Part shown: piece after piece, positions 22,376-36,800 of the stretch
Layout: each line of letters starts with the position of its first letter
Position numbering within the stretch: position 1 is the stretch's first letter
Source: Beta vulgaris subsp. vulgaris
Taxonomy: Eukaryota > Streptophyta > Magnoliopsida > Caryophyllales > Amaranthaceae
Direction of reading: 5' to 3'
DNA: 64,000 nt
Assembly: GCF_026745355.1 (NCBI RefSeq)
Contig: NC_079209.1
Coordinates: 2,227,001 to 2,291,000 of the forward strand
Notes under the pieces: model-generated
Seen by the model: only the letters and a program-made list of their open reading frames with translations
What the model was told of the DNA's origin: nothing
Database searches by the model: none
Made by a program: the position numbers and the translations under genes

Positions 22376-23876
22376 AAGATCCCTTCTCCAGTTTGGGCCT
22401 TGTACTGACTGAAATAACCTCTTCTTATCAAATCCTCCAGGTTATCTTTTAAGTGCCGGCACTCCTCAGTTATGTGGCCGTGATCCCCATGGAAATCACA
22501 CCATTTGCTTTTATCACGATTCTTATGGAACATCGGTTTCGGACGCTGCCATTTATCGCTATCCTTATTCATCAGAAAAATTTGGCTTCTAGAAGTGGTA
22601 AGTTGGGTATATGCATCGAACCTCTCCTTGCGTTCACCTCCTTCCCGGCCATTCTTTTCACGATCCCTGCGATCGCGGTCATACCTTTCGCTCTCCCTGT
22701 CTCGGTCATTACGGCTCTCCTTCGGCCACGTTTTGACCATATTTGACTCCTGCTTTCTCTCCTCTCGGCCCCGGTCTGCCTCGCGAGCCTTCTCCTTCTT
22801 CTTATCATCCTTCTTGCCTACAGCTTTATCAAATTCCTCCCCTCTTATATAGTCATTGGCCTTGCCAAGGACGGGACCCAGGGTTGTGTACGACTTCCGG
22901 CCCAGATAATTCCTGAAGGGTGATCCCTCCTTGAGCCCAGTCATTAAGGCCAAGACGGCCACGTCTTGCTGCAGACGAGGTATGGAAACTGCCTCAACGT
23001 TAAAACGGCCAATGTAGTCTCTCAGACTTTCATTTTCTCCTTGTTTCACTGACAGCAATTCCCCAGTGGTGCGTTCGCGACGCCTATTGCTTACAAAGTG
23101 GGTACTGAACATGGATGACAGCAAAGAGAAGCTAGAGACGCTACCTGGCTTGAGACTTTTGAACCATGTCTGAGCTATCCCAGTCAAGGTTGAGGGAAAG
23201 ACTTTACACCATATGGCATCGACTTGAGTGTAGAGGAACATGTGTCCTTCGTAAGCCGCGACGTGATCGTCGGGATCTGATGTGCCATCATACTTAGAGG
23301 ACGGCATCTTGATTCGTGTCATAGGATGATTCAATATCTCCAGAGTGAAGGGGAAAGCTTAGGCTTGATCAAGAGGTGACCCCCAGCCGAATAGTTACTA
23401 GCACCGACGGTACTGTACTCACGGCGGGAGTGACCCTGCGTTTCCTCTTCAGAATAGTATACCTCCTCAGTTTCCAGAATTCCTCCTCATAATCAGATCG
23501 GTCTATTTTCTTCTCCATTTCCCGTCCCTCTCTTCCCAAGGACTGCATTTTTCGGAGCGGGGTCCCGTCCGCGTTCCTACCAGCCAGAGCTGGTGGTCGC
23601 TTACGTGTACCGCCAGAGGGTTGGGGAGGAGCATTTTGTTGAGGATTACCTGTCAGCATCTGGATAAATGATGCGACCGTTTGCAATTGCTCAGGAGAGA
23701 ATTGACTGAGCTGTGCCAAGTTGAATGGTACGTTGGTATTTGGGGTTTGCTCCTCGCTTCCTGGTGTCCGGTATTGGAACTGTGGATTTCCCAACGCACC
23801 AGTGATGACTGGCTGCGAGGAATTCTGGCCTTGCTCAAGCTCAGGCTGACCAGGGTAGCGTTGTTTGTGCTTCCAT
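22372..23876 (-). pseudogene. gag of the gypsy element, split by frameshifts
   Basis: Gag forms the particle shell and binds RNA. The main frame (23334-22372, 320 codons) has a retrotransposon Gag domain (PF03732-like: KVFPSTLTGIAQTWFKSL, then ENESLRDYIGRFN). A long Arg/Glu/Lys-rich charged tract follows, then a zinc-knuckle-like WCDFHGDHGHITEECRHLK near the end. The N-terminal part (MEAQTTLPW from about 23876; GNPQFQYRTPG further on) is in other frames, with breaks near 23840 and 23395. Confidence 0.85.
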
Positions 23877-23902
23877 GACTGATACCTTAGAAAGGGTGAG
23901 GT

Positions 23903-23920
23903 CCCCTCCTTCTAGCGCCA
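23903..23920 (-). other. Primer-binding site of the gypsy element
   Basis: Two bases inside the 5' LTR the minus strand reads TGGCGCTAGAAGGAGGGG, starting with the TGG that pairs with the CCA end of a tRNA. I do not assign the tRNA. Its position confirms the minus orientation. Confidence 0.8.
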
Positions 23921-23922
23921 GT

Positions 23923-24408
23923 TGTTTCGGTATCGAAAACGGTGCCGGACTCTTTGAGAGTTGTCCGACAGTAATGGATGTCCGTGAGGGATCTGCAACA
24001 TAACAAACGTGAGCTACCCTCGGGGGTGTTTCGAGGAAACCCCCTCCGACGCTCAAGTCAGCTAATTACTCAAGAGGATTCTAGAGAGAGAGAGAGCTTA
24101 GAGAGAGATATAGGCTATTTTTAGTATGAGAGAATGTACCTGCAGGAATAGTACTGGATGGCTATTTATAGGCGTACTATTCACCTGACAGGGCGTGTAA
24201 TCTTGTGACACTTGTACTGTTGTGATTGATCTTGTCAGAGGGAAGATTCCCTTTACTTGTCGTTTTCCTTGGCCGTGACGGCGGTCTCAGCATGAAGACA
24301 AAAGATGACGAATTTGGAGTGGTCACTCCTTTTGTGAGCCCACGTCACCTTGATTTGCTCTCGGCCAATATACAATGTCCGCTAGCAAATTTGGGTTACA
24401 CCCATACA
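23923..24408 (-). repeat. 5' LTR of the gypsy element (right copy)
   Basis: This 486-bp copy is nearly identical to 13411-13902. As the upstream LTR it would drive transcription leftwards from a minus-strand TATAAATAG box near 24160-24172. A GA microsatellite at about 24083-24110 differs in length from the other LTR. Confidence 0.95.
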
Positions 24409-24864
24409 CGATTGCTTAGAGATTTTGAGGCGCACCTAGTGTACATATCAATTGTATTAGAATAAACATCTGCGTACTTGCAAGATAGCATTAGTCCATT
24501 ACTATAACTGAGAAAATTGAGCAAAACAAGCAAAATCCCTAAAACTACAGATAACCACGTAAAAAAAGCTACTAGATAATACAAATTAGACAGATGAAGA
24601 AATATCAAAGCCTATTAAAAAAACCCCAAAATAAACAAATATCCAGTTAAGAATGTAATCAAGAAAATCTCATCCCTACAAAGTACAAACTAAACATCAG
24701 CTCAGCCACTTCCCCATAACACAAAACTTGTCATTTGCCAATCAAGTGTACTTCTGAACATTCTACGGCACAGTTGAGTTCTTTGTGTAAAAATTTCCAG
24801 CTTTCAACCACACTGCCACTTTAAATAGCATTCCGCCTACCTAGCAAATCTAGAACTCGGGATT

Positions 24865-27800
24865 TTACCGAAATCCCCTCCCTCTACCACGTCCACCCCA
24901 TCCTCTTCCTCTGCCCCCTCTACCACCGCTTCTCCCTCCATAAGAAATACCTTCCAGCGCCCTATTAACGAGCTGGTTCTGATATCCTCCGCCTCCACGG
25001 CCTTTTTTGGCAGCATGGCTGTTGGAACCATTCTGGGAAGAGCTAGCAGGTCGTTTCCCCCTGCAAAAGTACCATGTATCAAATTTCCCCGGAAAAACAT
25101 ATACATCATTTGAATTGTCTCTAGCCACATACTTTAGACACGTATTTCGAGGCAAGCCGCAAGCCTCTGAAATTGGCTCTTTATCAAGCCTAGTACTCCC
25201 TACATCTTTTAAGGATTTTCCTACTTTCTGCTTAAGTGTGTTCCTTATAGATCTTCCTACTTTTACTTTAATTCCTTATTCGGCAAAGTTTTGTTCTCTT
25301 CTCACTACTTACTCCACTTGTTCAACCACATAATAATACAATCTCTCACAACCACATTCTTTCTCCTATTTAAATAAACAAAAAGGACCCGCTTTCACAC
25401 ACTCTCTCCTTGCCTTAGCTTCCTTGCTACAATAAATAAGATCCTTAAGAAACAGAGGGAGTAGATCACAAAAAAAATTCCTTTTTACAAGTTATTCTTT
25501 TATCCGAAGCAAATGCTAGAAATTTTCAAGTTATTCTTTTATCCGAAGCAAATGCTAGAAATTTCCCATGAATGATAGTTAATATTTCTAGATTGTAGAA
25601 GCTAAACAAACTTCCATTCATGACAGAACTATTAACTACATTGAAAATCAACATTCTGACTTTGAAGCTAGAAACTGTTGCTCAACTGTTGCAGACAAGC
25701 TAAACAAATGATCACCAATTTTCTTTTACTGATTTAGCTACTAACAGAACTAGGTTTTGCACGATAATATTTAAGGTATGTTCTCGACACCTTATTTATT
25801 CGGAGCCTGTCTTATTTTTTTCTGCAATTTTCTTTTTTTTTTTTTCTAAAATTTTCTTAACATCCTGAAGTTTTCTTATGAATCCTGAAGTTCTCAGAAC
25901 TACTCTCTACTTTTTGTTATCTTTTACTTGATTTTTTCTAAACTTCTCTTCTTTAAAGCGATTTTCTTAGTGGTGAAGAGACATCTCAAACGGCCATGGA
26001 AACAATGGCTGGGTTTTTAAGTGGTGATGATTATTGTGACGGAGATGGCAACACATCAAATCTTCACGCTTTCCAGGTTGGTGTGGATGAACTTGGCTGA
26101 GATTATCACCATATCAGTGACATCCAATTCCAGGTACCAGAAAATAAGGGTTAAGAGAGGAGGGAAAAGCTGTCAACAGAAGGTTTTGGAAATTGGGGTA
26201 AATTTTATTGTCAATGATATTTTTAACTTTGGAACTACAATAAGAGATTCAATTATGTGAAGATACACTTCTGTAATTAATATGGTTTTAATCAGCACCG
26301 AGGGGGATTCTTTAGCAGTATCCTTTCTAAGGACACGAAGTCAAAAGTAAAATGTCTGATTATATTTTTCTTTTTTTTTATAGGAATAAAATGTCTTATT
26401 ACTTGATTAGGGAGAAACTACTCTACTCAATGCTCACTAAGTAAGAGTGGCCATGAGCCTGTACACCCAAAAACAATTCTAAGAGTTGGACATGTAATTC
26501 TTACCCAGCATTAGCAGTAGCTGAATGAACGGCTGATTTTACTGGTTCTTTCCATGATAAGTTGATCCTCTTGTCCCCAATAAAGGAAGGTGAATTTTTA
26601 TGTAGTGGCTGAATCAGGAAATGGAAGTTAGTACATTGCTTCTGGACTTCATAAAGGACGCAAGACATAAAGTTCTAATTTTTTCATACCTGTGTCATAG
26701 CCAGAATGTTGTTGCAGGTTTTCAGTCCTGTTGTGGCATTTTGCTTTTCAGTTTTCTGCAGAAGAGCCAAGACCTAGATCAAACAATGCAGCAACATCTA
26801 GCCTTCCAAGGAAATTATTGCCACCCCTTTACTTTAATAAAAAACTCTATCCCACACTCCCCCCCCCAAAAAAAAATCCAGAAGTTAAGCATCTACCTTG
26901 CATTGACGTAGTATAATAGAAAAGCATAAACTTACAATCTTCTCTTTAACTTCGTCGGATGCAGATGCCATCCTCTTGTTTTGTTCATCCATACCCTGAG
27001 TCAACTTCTTCATGGTAGCCCTGGATAGCTCCTCAACACATTTCAACCTGTGGCAACCAAACAAAGGGAGTATTTATGATCAGATTTCTAACAATTAGAG
27101 AAGAATTAATACATTAATCCATTATAATAGAATAACTGGCATACTAAAACGAATTACAAACTGAGTCTAAATCTGATAATAGGGTACACTAAAATTGGTA
27201 ATAATTTGAGACATACATCAGTTTTCATTTTTATACTACACATTTATGTCAGAAAATAGAACATTAGAATTTTGAATTCTCCATTGCTCACTCAGTCCAA
27301 TTTTCAAATTCCACAACTGCCTTCACTAAGACACGTGGTAGATGTGCATCTCATACGTTCTATTTATCGTGCTGCCTGTTTCCACTATTGACTAGTCAAT
27401 TCTCTCTAGCAATCGTTGGCCAAACAAACAGTAAGAGTGTAGGTAAATCAAAAAAATCTGACCATTTAAACCTCACTTTCCAATTCTTAATGAAATACTC
27501 TAAGCAGATCAAGTGCAATAGATAAATGTTACCTCTCAGTAAAGTCCTTGTACTGCTCTGAGAAGTCCTCCCCTATCCTATCAGATGGTTGGCCAGTAAC
27601 AATTTTGTAACCACATAAGCTGTTGCTGGCATTGGGAGCCTGGACACAATAAAGCAAGAGAAAACATGCATAAGTAAGAGAAACATCAAAAGCCCACATG
27701 TACGGATTGTGGAAGGACAAGAAATGGACATTGAGGAAACTATAGAACCTTTGAAGCCAATTGGTGAAACGTGTACAATAAGCACTCGACATAAGTGAAG

Positions 27801-30800
27801 TTCATCTCTTCTCCAGTCCTCTTCCGAGGCATGTATTTCTGAAACAAAGAAAGGGATATGGTAAGGTCCTGGACTCTAGCAGTACCCTTTGGGAGCACAC
27901 ATAACTCTCTTCACAGGAAGGAAAACCAAAACAAAATTGTTTAAAATGGAAAAACCACGTGTAACAGAATTTTAAATGAAAAGTGCTCCCAATCTCTCTC
28001 TTCAGTCTTTTTCTTGTCTGGCAGAACGCAGAAGAATATGATATGCTGCACTTCCAAAAATGTGTAACACAAAGTAGTACGATAGATACCTTTAGAAGCT
28101 GAACAAAGGAAGGAAGGATCTGGCGTGCATCCTGTGGTGTGGTATACGGAGAACTTTCAGCAAGATTTTTCAGCAGATCCAGCTTCCGGTCCTCTGGAAG
28201 CTAAGTGAAGGAAAAAAGACAAATAAGGGAGCTAAAAAAGTTGTAAAACCCTTACAAAAGCAAAAATCAAAAGCCATAGGTAGTAATGCCTACCGCATTA
28301 CCACGTTGGCATAAAGCTACCACAGTGCCTCTAACAAAGCTACCACCTTGAATCGAGAGTTATATGCAGTAACACCCAATCTCAACAAAGAATTCTAGTC
28401 TAAACATATACAACTGAAAAAGAGGCTCTTTACAAAGACATTTAAATTTTGAACCAAAAGTCAACTGACTGGCGTAGTACTTAAGAGCAAGAAAGAAGCA
28501 AACAGCAGAAGAGAAATATCATTCAGTCAATTTACATCTTAAGATTAAAATAGTCCAGAAAAAAGACTTGCGTTGTCAGAGATGATCACATCCATGGATA
28601 AAAATTGAAGTATTTTACAACAACAACAACAAAAAAAAAAAAAAAAAAATTCTCAATTTCGTAATACTTGCAAACCAACCTCTTTGACATGCAATTTCAA
28701 AGGGATGAAAAAGAAAGTAAATAGACAAAATGATTAATTATTCCACCATTCTCTTATAATTGCAGCGTATTGAATTTCAAGATTGCCAACACATAACGTT
28801 AACCATCAAGGCATCAATTGCTTAATAAATCTATTTAGTAAAAATGATAAAAAGTTGATATTTTGTTTCAGCACTAATCCAACATTATATTACATGATGG
28901 AATAACATTTATTTTATCTACATTAATAATATGGTCAAGGTTAGTATACGATCACTCTAGAATTCAAAACGTTCCAATTATAAAACGAATGGAAGAAGTA
29001 TGATTTAAACACGGGAAAGGGAGTGATTAGGTTACTTGATGTTTAAATTATTTGAATACTTTGTGCATGTACTTATCCAGCATCCTCCTAAATCTGTGTG
29101 CCAAAGAGGTTAGTTGCAACTAGAAGTATGACTTATCTGGTTCTCTTAAATCCAAACAAGCTAAAGCAATAAAAGGAAGGTCCAGATGTATGCAACTAGC
29201 ATATACAGATAAGACTAGTCCACATGTAGTTTCCAACTTTCCAAGACCAAGAGATACGAAGATAGGTTGTACAGTGATGCATGAGCACCATACGGAAGTG
29301 TTTGGTTCAGTTTTGGAGCCAGGTATTGGGGTAGATATGAAACCCATGGGTTTGGAATGAGCAACATTTATAATCATCTCTCTCTTTTTTTTAATACTTG
29401 AAACCAAGTCTAAACACAACCCAAATGCTTCGTTTTCTTTTTTTTAAGCATCTCTCTCTTTCTCCTATAAACATGGCTGCCCCATTCAATATAAATATAA
29501 CAAGCTATTTGGCTCTTCCACCACACTGGTTCATCTTCCAAGAAAACCTTGATCTTCCTCCACCACTGCCACTGAGCGGACTGCCACCAGAATGTAATAC
29601 TTCAACCATAAATTCTTTGTTTTGTCCATTAGAGTTCCAGATCTGGAACTTTAATGGCCGAAAATGAGAATTGATGGTCTATATCAAATAAATTTCACAA
29701 TTAAAGAAGTGACTATTTTGCATACGTTAATTACAATGGTGGTTGACAATAATGGATTTGGAAGAGGTATCACAGGAGGTGGGTGATGGGGCAAATGATG
29801 GTCGGCTGCAAAAGCATACATGAATCACAATATTGAATTCTTTTGTTGATTCCATGAGTGGAAGAGGTATCCCCAGGTATAAAAATTGCACAAATTGTGA
29901 ACCAAACAAGTGGTATTGGTTTGGTTGGATCCCAGCCCATACCTTGGAATGAAACACCCCCCCCCCCCATATGAGCTTAAAATGATTTAAATTGCAATTA
30001 GGTCATAATTTGGGATCCAATAATCAATATGGCTATTTGGTTGCTTTCGTGTGTTGATGGCATAACATGCTTACTCTCACCATATATAAGAATACATTTC
30101 AGGCTATATTACCATATACGTCCTACGTACTTTATCAAATACTGCATTTCCTCTTTATGGAAGTTCACTATTTATCACTACATAACCGCTTCTGGTGACT
30201 TTTCTCTCTCATAGGTTGTTCTTTTTCACGTGGTATTGGGGACCACTTGTCTAGTTGTCTCTCAAAGTCTCATGTGTGTCTACTATATCCATTATCTTAA
30301 TGTGTGTGCCCGATGGGTATGTACTATGTAGTGATTAATAAAGAAGCGGAGGAAGTATAAGTATGTTTGCATCAATCGAAATAAAGTAAATATAGTATAA
30401 TTGTTTTCTAAAACTCTTATCTGTGACCTCTGTGATAACAAAATCTGAATCAGATTCAAACCCAACCCGGTCTGGGAAAAATTAATCTTATTCAAATATG
30501 ATAAATAATATCCGAATCTGACTAAACAAATCCGAATTCGAACAGAGGTGGACCATACATGGACGATCAGACCTATTGCCATTCCTATCTATGCCCTTGA
30601 ATAGGGACTCATGCTTGTAGTATTGCCAGCTTGGAGACAGAGCTATGGCAAAGAAGCTTCAAAAGAGTTCAATGAATTTGAAGAAGGCAAAAGGGACAGA
30701 CAAGAGAGTTTATTGAAGGCAACAAGTAAAAATGTTAGATATCCTCGAGTTCCTCGATTTTTATTGAAGAATCACCAATAGTGCCATATACTTTTGATGG

Positions 30801-33800
30801 AGATATAGAGATGAACCTTTGTCCACAATTTTTGACGCGTCTGAGGTCACGACTACCTCTTACATTCCAAGATGGTTACCATTGCCAAACGTTGAGGAAA
30901 ATCCTTTTTCTACCTCATTTTACAAAAGCATGAGTCTCTACAATTCACCATGCCGCTTCGATTGAGGTATCACACCCTAATGCTCAATCCAATCTGCTCC
31001 ATGTGAAACTTTTGAGAACCATGACAACAGATGTTGTTTAAAGTCGTCATAGAAAATCCTTCACTTACTCGGACCATAAAGGAGTTCAATTATTAAGCAA
31101 CTTGTACTAACTGAGCTCATATATGTTTATTAATAATTACATATATTCAACAATCGTCTTGTTCATTTGATCAATTAAAACTCATCAGCTTCAGCTCATT
31201 TACAAGGTTTTTAAATGATATAGTAGTTAGTAGGAGAAATTTATTTTGTTCTTAAATGTAAATAGATTGACAAGCCCACAAACAAGTTAAAATTACACAA
31301 AAACTTGGTATGCTACAATATTTCTATTGATGACTTGTAAATGCCTGTTTGGGTACAAGCCCTTCACGAGCTAAGCTTGGTTGGAAAATCACCAAAAGGT
31401 TAGAGCTAAAGAATGTAACTTCACGTTTGACTAAACTAAGAAAACTTAAAAGCAGACAAATATGAGCAAGGCACTTCTGGGCTACACTCAAGGTTTTCAA
31501 TTTCATCTCATCTTCATCAAGTTTAAGTATTTTGCATCAGGCATAGCTTAGCTTACTTTCACCAACATTGTGATTGATATGCCTCATGCTTACAGTTGTA
31601 CTTCTAAATAAACCCACACCGATACATGATTCTAATAAACTAGTACAGACTACTTACTAGCTGAGATGCCATAGGCATGTAAGAATCAAATTTAAGAGTT
31701 TAAACATAAAGAAAAAAAATGCACATTTACAAAAATAATGAGTATGACTTACACCACAATATAAGTTGCTTTAGATGAGAAATTACCTTATCAAAAACTG
31801 GAATTATATGTTTGTGCACATAGTTAAGAAAATTGCTGTTGGTTGCACCCCGCTGTGCAAAATAAGGCTATAAGTACAAGGAAGAGTATTTGCTTTAAAA
31901 AATTAAGGTGAAATAAAAGACATTATATACCATGAAAAAGGGAATGGCAATGTATTGGCATGATATAAGCCTGTTAATATGGTCTACATCTAGGACCTGC
32001 AATTGAGAGACATTGACAAATTCGAGTTAGGAAGCTTATTTTAATCAAGCTCACCCCCAAAAAGATTCTTTTTTTCAGATAACGCAAATCCAGCTAAGCA
32101 TTGTCTCCCCCCCAAAAAAAGGGGAGAAAGGAAACAAATATAAGATAAAGAACAAAAGATATCCAAAAGCAGCATTATTTCCTGTCATTTTATCATCAAT
32201 AGGAATGAGAAAGACAGTCCAAAATGCAAGAATACTATTACTCTTTATCTTTTTAATTTTTATCATCCAGATTAAACATGGTTGATTTACGTCTTAAAGA
32301 GCGAGGAATCTTACAGCTTTGAGGACTAAAAATTAATATTAGTATATATGCATCCCATTTCACACCTAAGACTGATTTACTAGACTAACACATGCATCCT
32401 GTTTGCTGACCTGTCTGATTAACAGCTATGTTTTGAAGTCTAAAACACGAAAAGTAAACTTCTATATAAGGTATTGTCAAGGAGAAACCCATTATTACAC
32501 TTACATCAAATTGTGCATCCAGATCAGCTTGGCTTTCTATAATTTCAATAAGTTCCCGGAGACGCTCTGGAGGAGCTTTATCACCAAATAGGGTCAAACT
32601 CTTTAAAAAGTCTATGAACATCTTAAATTCAGCACCAGTTACGTCTCGCAGACTCTGCAATACATTCAGTAGTCAATAATGATCAAACAAACCAACAAAA
32701 GCAGATGACTGTTAATATACTCCCTTTCTCCTTTGAGGATTACCCATTTCTTTTGGATACATAGTTGTAGCATGGGTAATATTATGTTGAGAAGAGAGAA
32801 AACATAGATGTGATTGCAAATAGTAGGCCATATTATAATGAGAAAAGTGAACTAGATATAATTAAGATAGTGTAGGTAGTATTTCATCTAAAAGAAGGGA
32901 AAAGTAAATGTGACTGGAGATAGTGGTTAATATTACATTGAGGAGAAAGCAAGTTGAGATAATGGACCCAATCTAAAAAAGGAAACGGGGTATCTAACCA
33001 GGGCAAACTAATATGAAAAATTGGGAATCCATTATGGGGATGACTAGCTGAGGGAGTAATTGATATTAATCACACAGCAACAAGGCCAACAAAAGAATAT
33101 TCAGCAACTTCCATAGCACAAATTAGATTAATATCATTATGTAAAAGATACCTTTTTAACTAACTCAGTTATATGTCTCTCCATTTGCTCTTGTGGCTTT
33201 AGAAGTTCAGCTTTCAGGGGAAAAACCTGCAAAGACAACTTATGTAGTTATGATACAGAAGAGTCTATGTGCTACCATTGCTGCACACAACTGAGGGTGG
33301 AACATCAAATTACAGCAAATGAGAATTGAGTGACAGCTATATGACAATCGGTACCTTGTCTCTGATAAAGGTTAAAACCTTATCCCGAATAGTTTCGTCA
33401 GTACTCTCATCTATGCTCTCAACATGCTTAAACAATGCTGATAATGATGCTGCAATTGAAATAACATCAAACTCAACATCAAGAGATGCAATTTTAGTAA
33501 TGCAAATTCCAGAAGCCATATTGCAAATTTTCAGAACAGAACCAGTATATTGTGCTATATTAAAGCTTCAATAAGTTCAATAACAAATTATCTCCTTGTT
33601 CTTAAATCAAGCTTTCTAATCCTCATTAGTCATTCCTCTAACCCTATTAAACAAAAAGGAATATGACAGCCAGATTTCACAGCTCTGGTCCCAGAGCTAC
33701 AGCCACAAAATAAATTGCTTGTGCTTTATATTCAAGCACCATAGTCATGCCGAAGCAGAAGACCTAAGGTTAATGCATACGGTTATTTGAGTAAAGTTGA

Positions 33801-36800
33801 AGTGAGCTTAGTAGACTAGAGAATGCACCCCACTGGCCACAAATCTGCCAACAAGAACAGGGGAAACCTGCTTGTTAAGCCATTAGCTCCCTCAGCCTCA
33901 AGCTCTACCGACACTAGTAAACCAGCATAACGTATATCTGAACTACAAAAAATAAACTTCGCAAGAGTATACGTTTATCCTAATAATTGAAAAACCATAT
34001 GCCAGCAAGACATTGTTCACTACAACCCTTATATGACTGTCCCCATCAAATGTTATTACAGCACACACTATCTAAAATATTTCAATCGCACCATCAAAAG
34101 CACGGTTTGCATCACAGTTGCGAATGTAAACAATGCAATATACACACATCACAGAAGTATAAAAATGATACAGCATAAACAGACTCCCAGTAAAATAATC
34201 AGATATTTATATTGGCCATAGCAGCCACATTGGCCTGTATTGACCAACACATGGCCATTTATAACTTGGTTTGGCAAGCAGAAACATCAACATGTATCAC
34301 CCAATACACCGCTATATCCCAGGATTAACCACAATCAAAAGTCATCATTGAATCTTAGAATACCACAAATAAAAAAATATGAATTTTAGTAGCCCAATCT
34401 TAACGAGTCAGGATGCTTTCAGCCACAGAATTCCCAATCAGCCCTTGGAAACCAAGATCTGACACCTCAGTAAGACTAGAAATTTTAAGTATCCTATGTG
34501 CTGGCACGCAGAAACCTTGATCCAGAAAATTGGGAGAAGATGACAAGAGATGATAGTAAAAGAAAGGTAGTCACAGTAAGGATCTATATGTATATATATA
34601 CATACGGCAGTTGAAAGGGTCATCTGGATCTAAAAGGGCATACAATGGATCAAAATAAGTAAAGAAAAGAAGAAAAAGATTCAGTAGAGCTCCATCAACT
34701 GTAGCCAGATTAGATCAGCTGAGAAATAGAACTAAATACAATTGAATCCTGCCGAAACCAGCATCATGTTACTCCATACACTTGCCATTCCCCTTAACAA
34801 GTGAAAAGAGTACCCCAAAAGAAATTTGCACTAACACCCACCAAGCACCTGCTACCTTTTGAGCTCCAAACTAGACTTGTGACCAGTGTCATACAGGGGT
34901 TAAATATTTTTAATTTGGATAAGATATTTCCTTTTTGAAAAAATTACTATGTATTTTACTTTTAATTCAAATAAGTGAAAAAAGTAATTAAATGACAAGA
35001 AACTTGATCGAAATTATAAATTACAGAAAAATGTTATGCTTTTAACTCCAAACTAGACTTGTGAGTTGTGAGTTGTGAGCCGTGTCAAGCACAGGTTAAA
35101 TATTTTTAGTTAGATAATATATTTCCTTTTTGAAAAAATTACTATTTATTTTTATTTTCCAATTAAAATTATTGTAAATAGTAATCCAATAACATGATAC
35201 TTGATTGAAATTATAGGTTATGAAAATTCTGAATATGATTAGAAAAAAATACACTTCCCAATTTTTTTAACATCCTATTTATTAATTATTATGATTATAT
35301 ATAAAATTATGGAAGATTATATATGGTTAGTAATATCAATGTCTCCATACACTACACTATAATTTGTTACCTAAAAAGTAAAGACACTTGGCATGAAAAA
35401 GAAGCACCAATGTCAATTCCTATGTGAATCTATTCGGATTCTACATATCTATATATAGCTAGATGGACCAAAAATGGCAAATCTTCTCAAGGCTGCAGAG
35501 TAAAAGAACGGAAACAACAAACAAGATAGAAGCAATGCCCCAGTTCATCTTGTACGTATGACATTTACAGATCAACACATAAAATACAATGACTATAATA
35601 TGACGAGAATTCCAATAATGTTGCAATTGCCAACAGTAGAAGCGACAACAGCATTGAGTCGATTCGAGGGAGGATTTATCGTAGCAGAACATCAGCTCTC
35701 CTTTCAACGCGATGGGAAAGGAAGGGGAGGAGCTGAAAATTCGTTGCAAGTGGAAGAGAGATGTACAATATACTGACATAGAACCTAGGAACTGTTACAT
35801 ATTTAGATATGCCTGGCGAAGACTCGTCAAAACAGATATTAGATGCATCCTCATGAGGAGCACATCATCCAATCAACTTCATAAGAAAACCTCTTGGCAC
35901 CAAAAGTAGTTCTAAAGGCCCTGAGTCTAACCAGATGGGTCTTCGCTTATCCCCTTCACAAGGACATTCCAAAATGAATATACAATCCAAGCAAAATCTG
36001 CTTCCATATTTAGCCATGTCCAACTTCTGACGATCCTATTGTATGCCCTTTGGCTCTTTTTCTTGTAAATAGGAAACGGCTTTCAGATCAAAACTTCCTG
36101 ACTTGTTATAGTCCAAGTTTCTAAAATTATCATAGTATTTCTCTCCCTCTTCCTTTTTTGATTGAGTAGATGTAGATCCAACCTGAGGTAAACCTTATAC
36201 AAGGAACCAAAGCCTGAAACAATTTGATCATTCACAATGCAACCTGCAACGTGTCTTACTCTTCATCATTGTCATCAGGCGCTTGGTTTAAAAAAAAAAA
36301 TCGTATTATTAGAAATATTGAGATACCACCATAGTCATAAATTCAAACTTCTTACGAGTTCATGATCCTCACTTGATTGGTTCGTTCCTGAACTAAACTA
36401 CTATCTTTCGCACCCCGCTCCTAGATGTCTTTCTTGCATACATTGAGCATATAAACAAGAAGCAACAACAGCTGCAACAAGCATTTCCTGCATGCTTGAG
36501 TTATAAAGACAGAAGATCCCTCGGAGCATGAATCCTTCAAAGGACTAAGCTCTTGAATGCCTTCTCAGCTTGTTCGAAGAGCTTGAATTACATCCTTGCC
36601 GTATCCTATAGATAGATCCTTGCCAATACTTGGAAACCAAATTCTATGCTAATGGAATCCTTGCTCAAACTCATGAGTTCATTCTACTCCTTTCTGGTAT
36701 AATCAGATAATCAAGTATCTCGCAAAGTAGTCTTACTCCCAATATAGTATTTGCAATGAGCTCAATGCCAGATTTCTCATGAACCTCAGATTCTGAACTC

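Larger units (their letters stand above)
13411..24408 (-). mobile_element. Complete Ty3/gypsy retrotransposon, Tat/Retand type
   Basis: The 11-kb element is flanked by a 5-bp duplication CGATT (13406-13410 and 24409-24413), and both LTRs run TG...CA. The order on the minus strand is 5' LTR (right), primer-binding site, gag, protease, reverse transcriptase, RNase H, second RNase H, integrase, tandem-repeat 3' region, 3' LTR (left). A second RNase H plus a long 3' region with an antisense gene is known for the plant Tat lineage (Ogre, Retand, Grande). Coding regions carry many single-base frame breaks, so this copy is probably non-autonomous as sequenced. It lies about 450 bp past the API5 stop codon, in the same orientation. 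Confidence 0.93.

Noticed and set aside
22453..22852. Plus-strand open frames opposite gag
   Set aside because: They are complements of the Arg/Glu-rich gag tract; the Leu/Ser/Phe-rich products have no motif and the minus strand has clear Gag homology.
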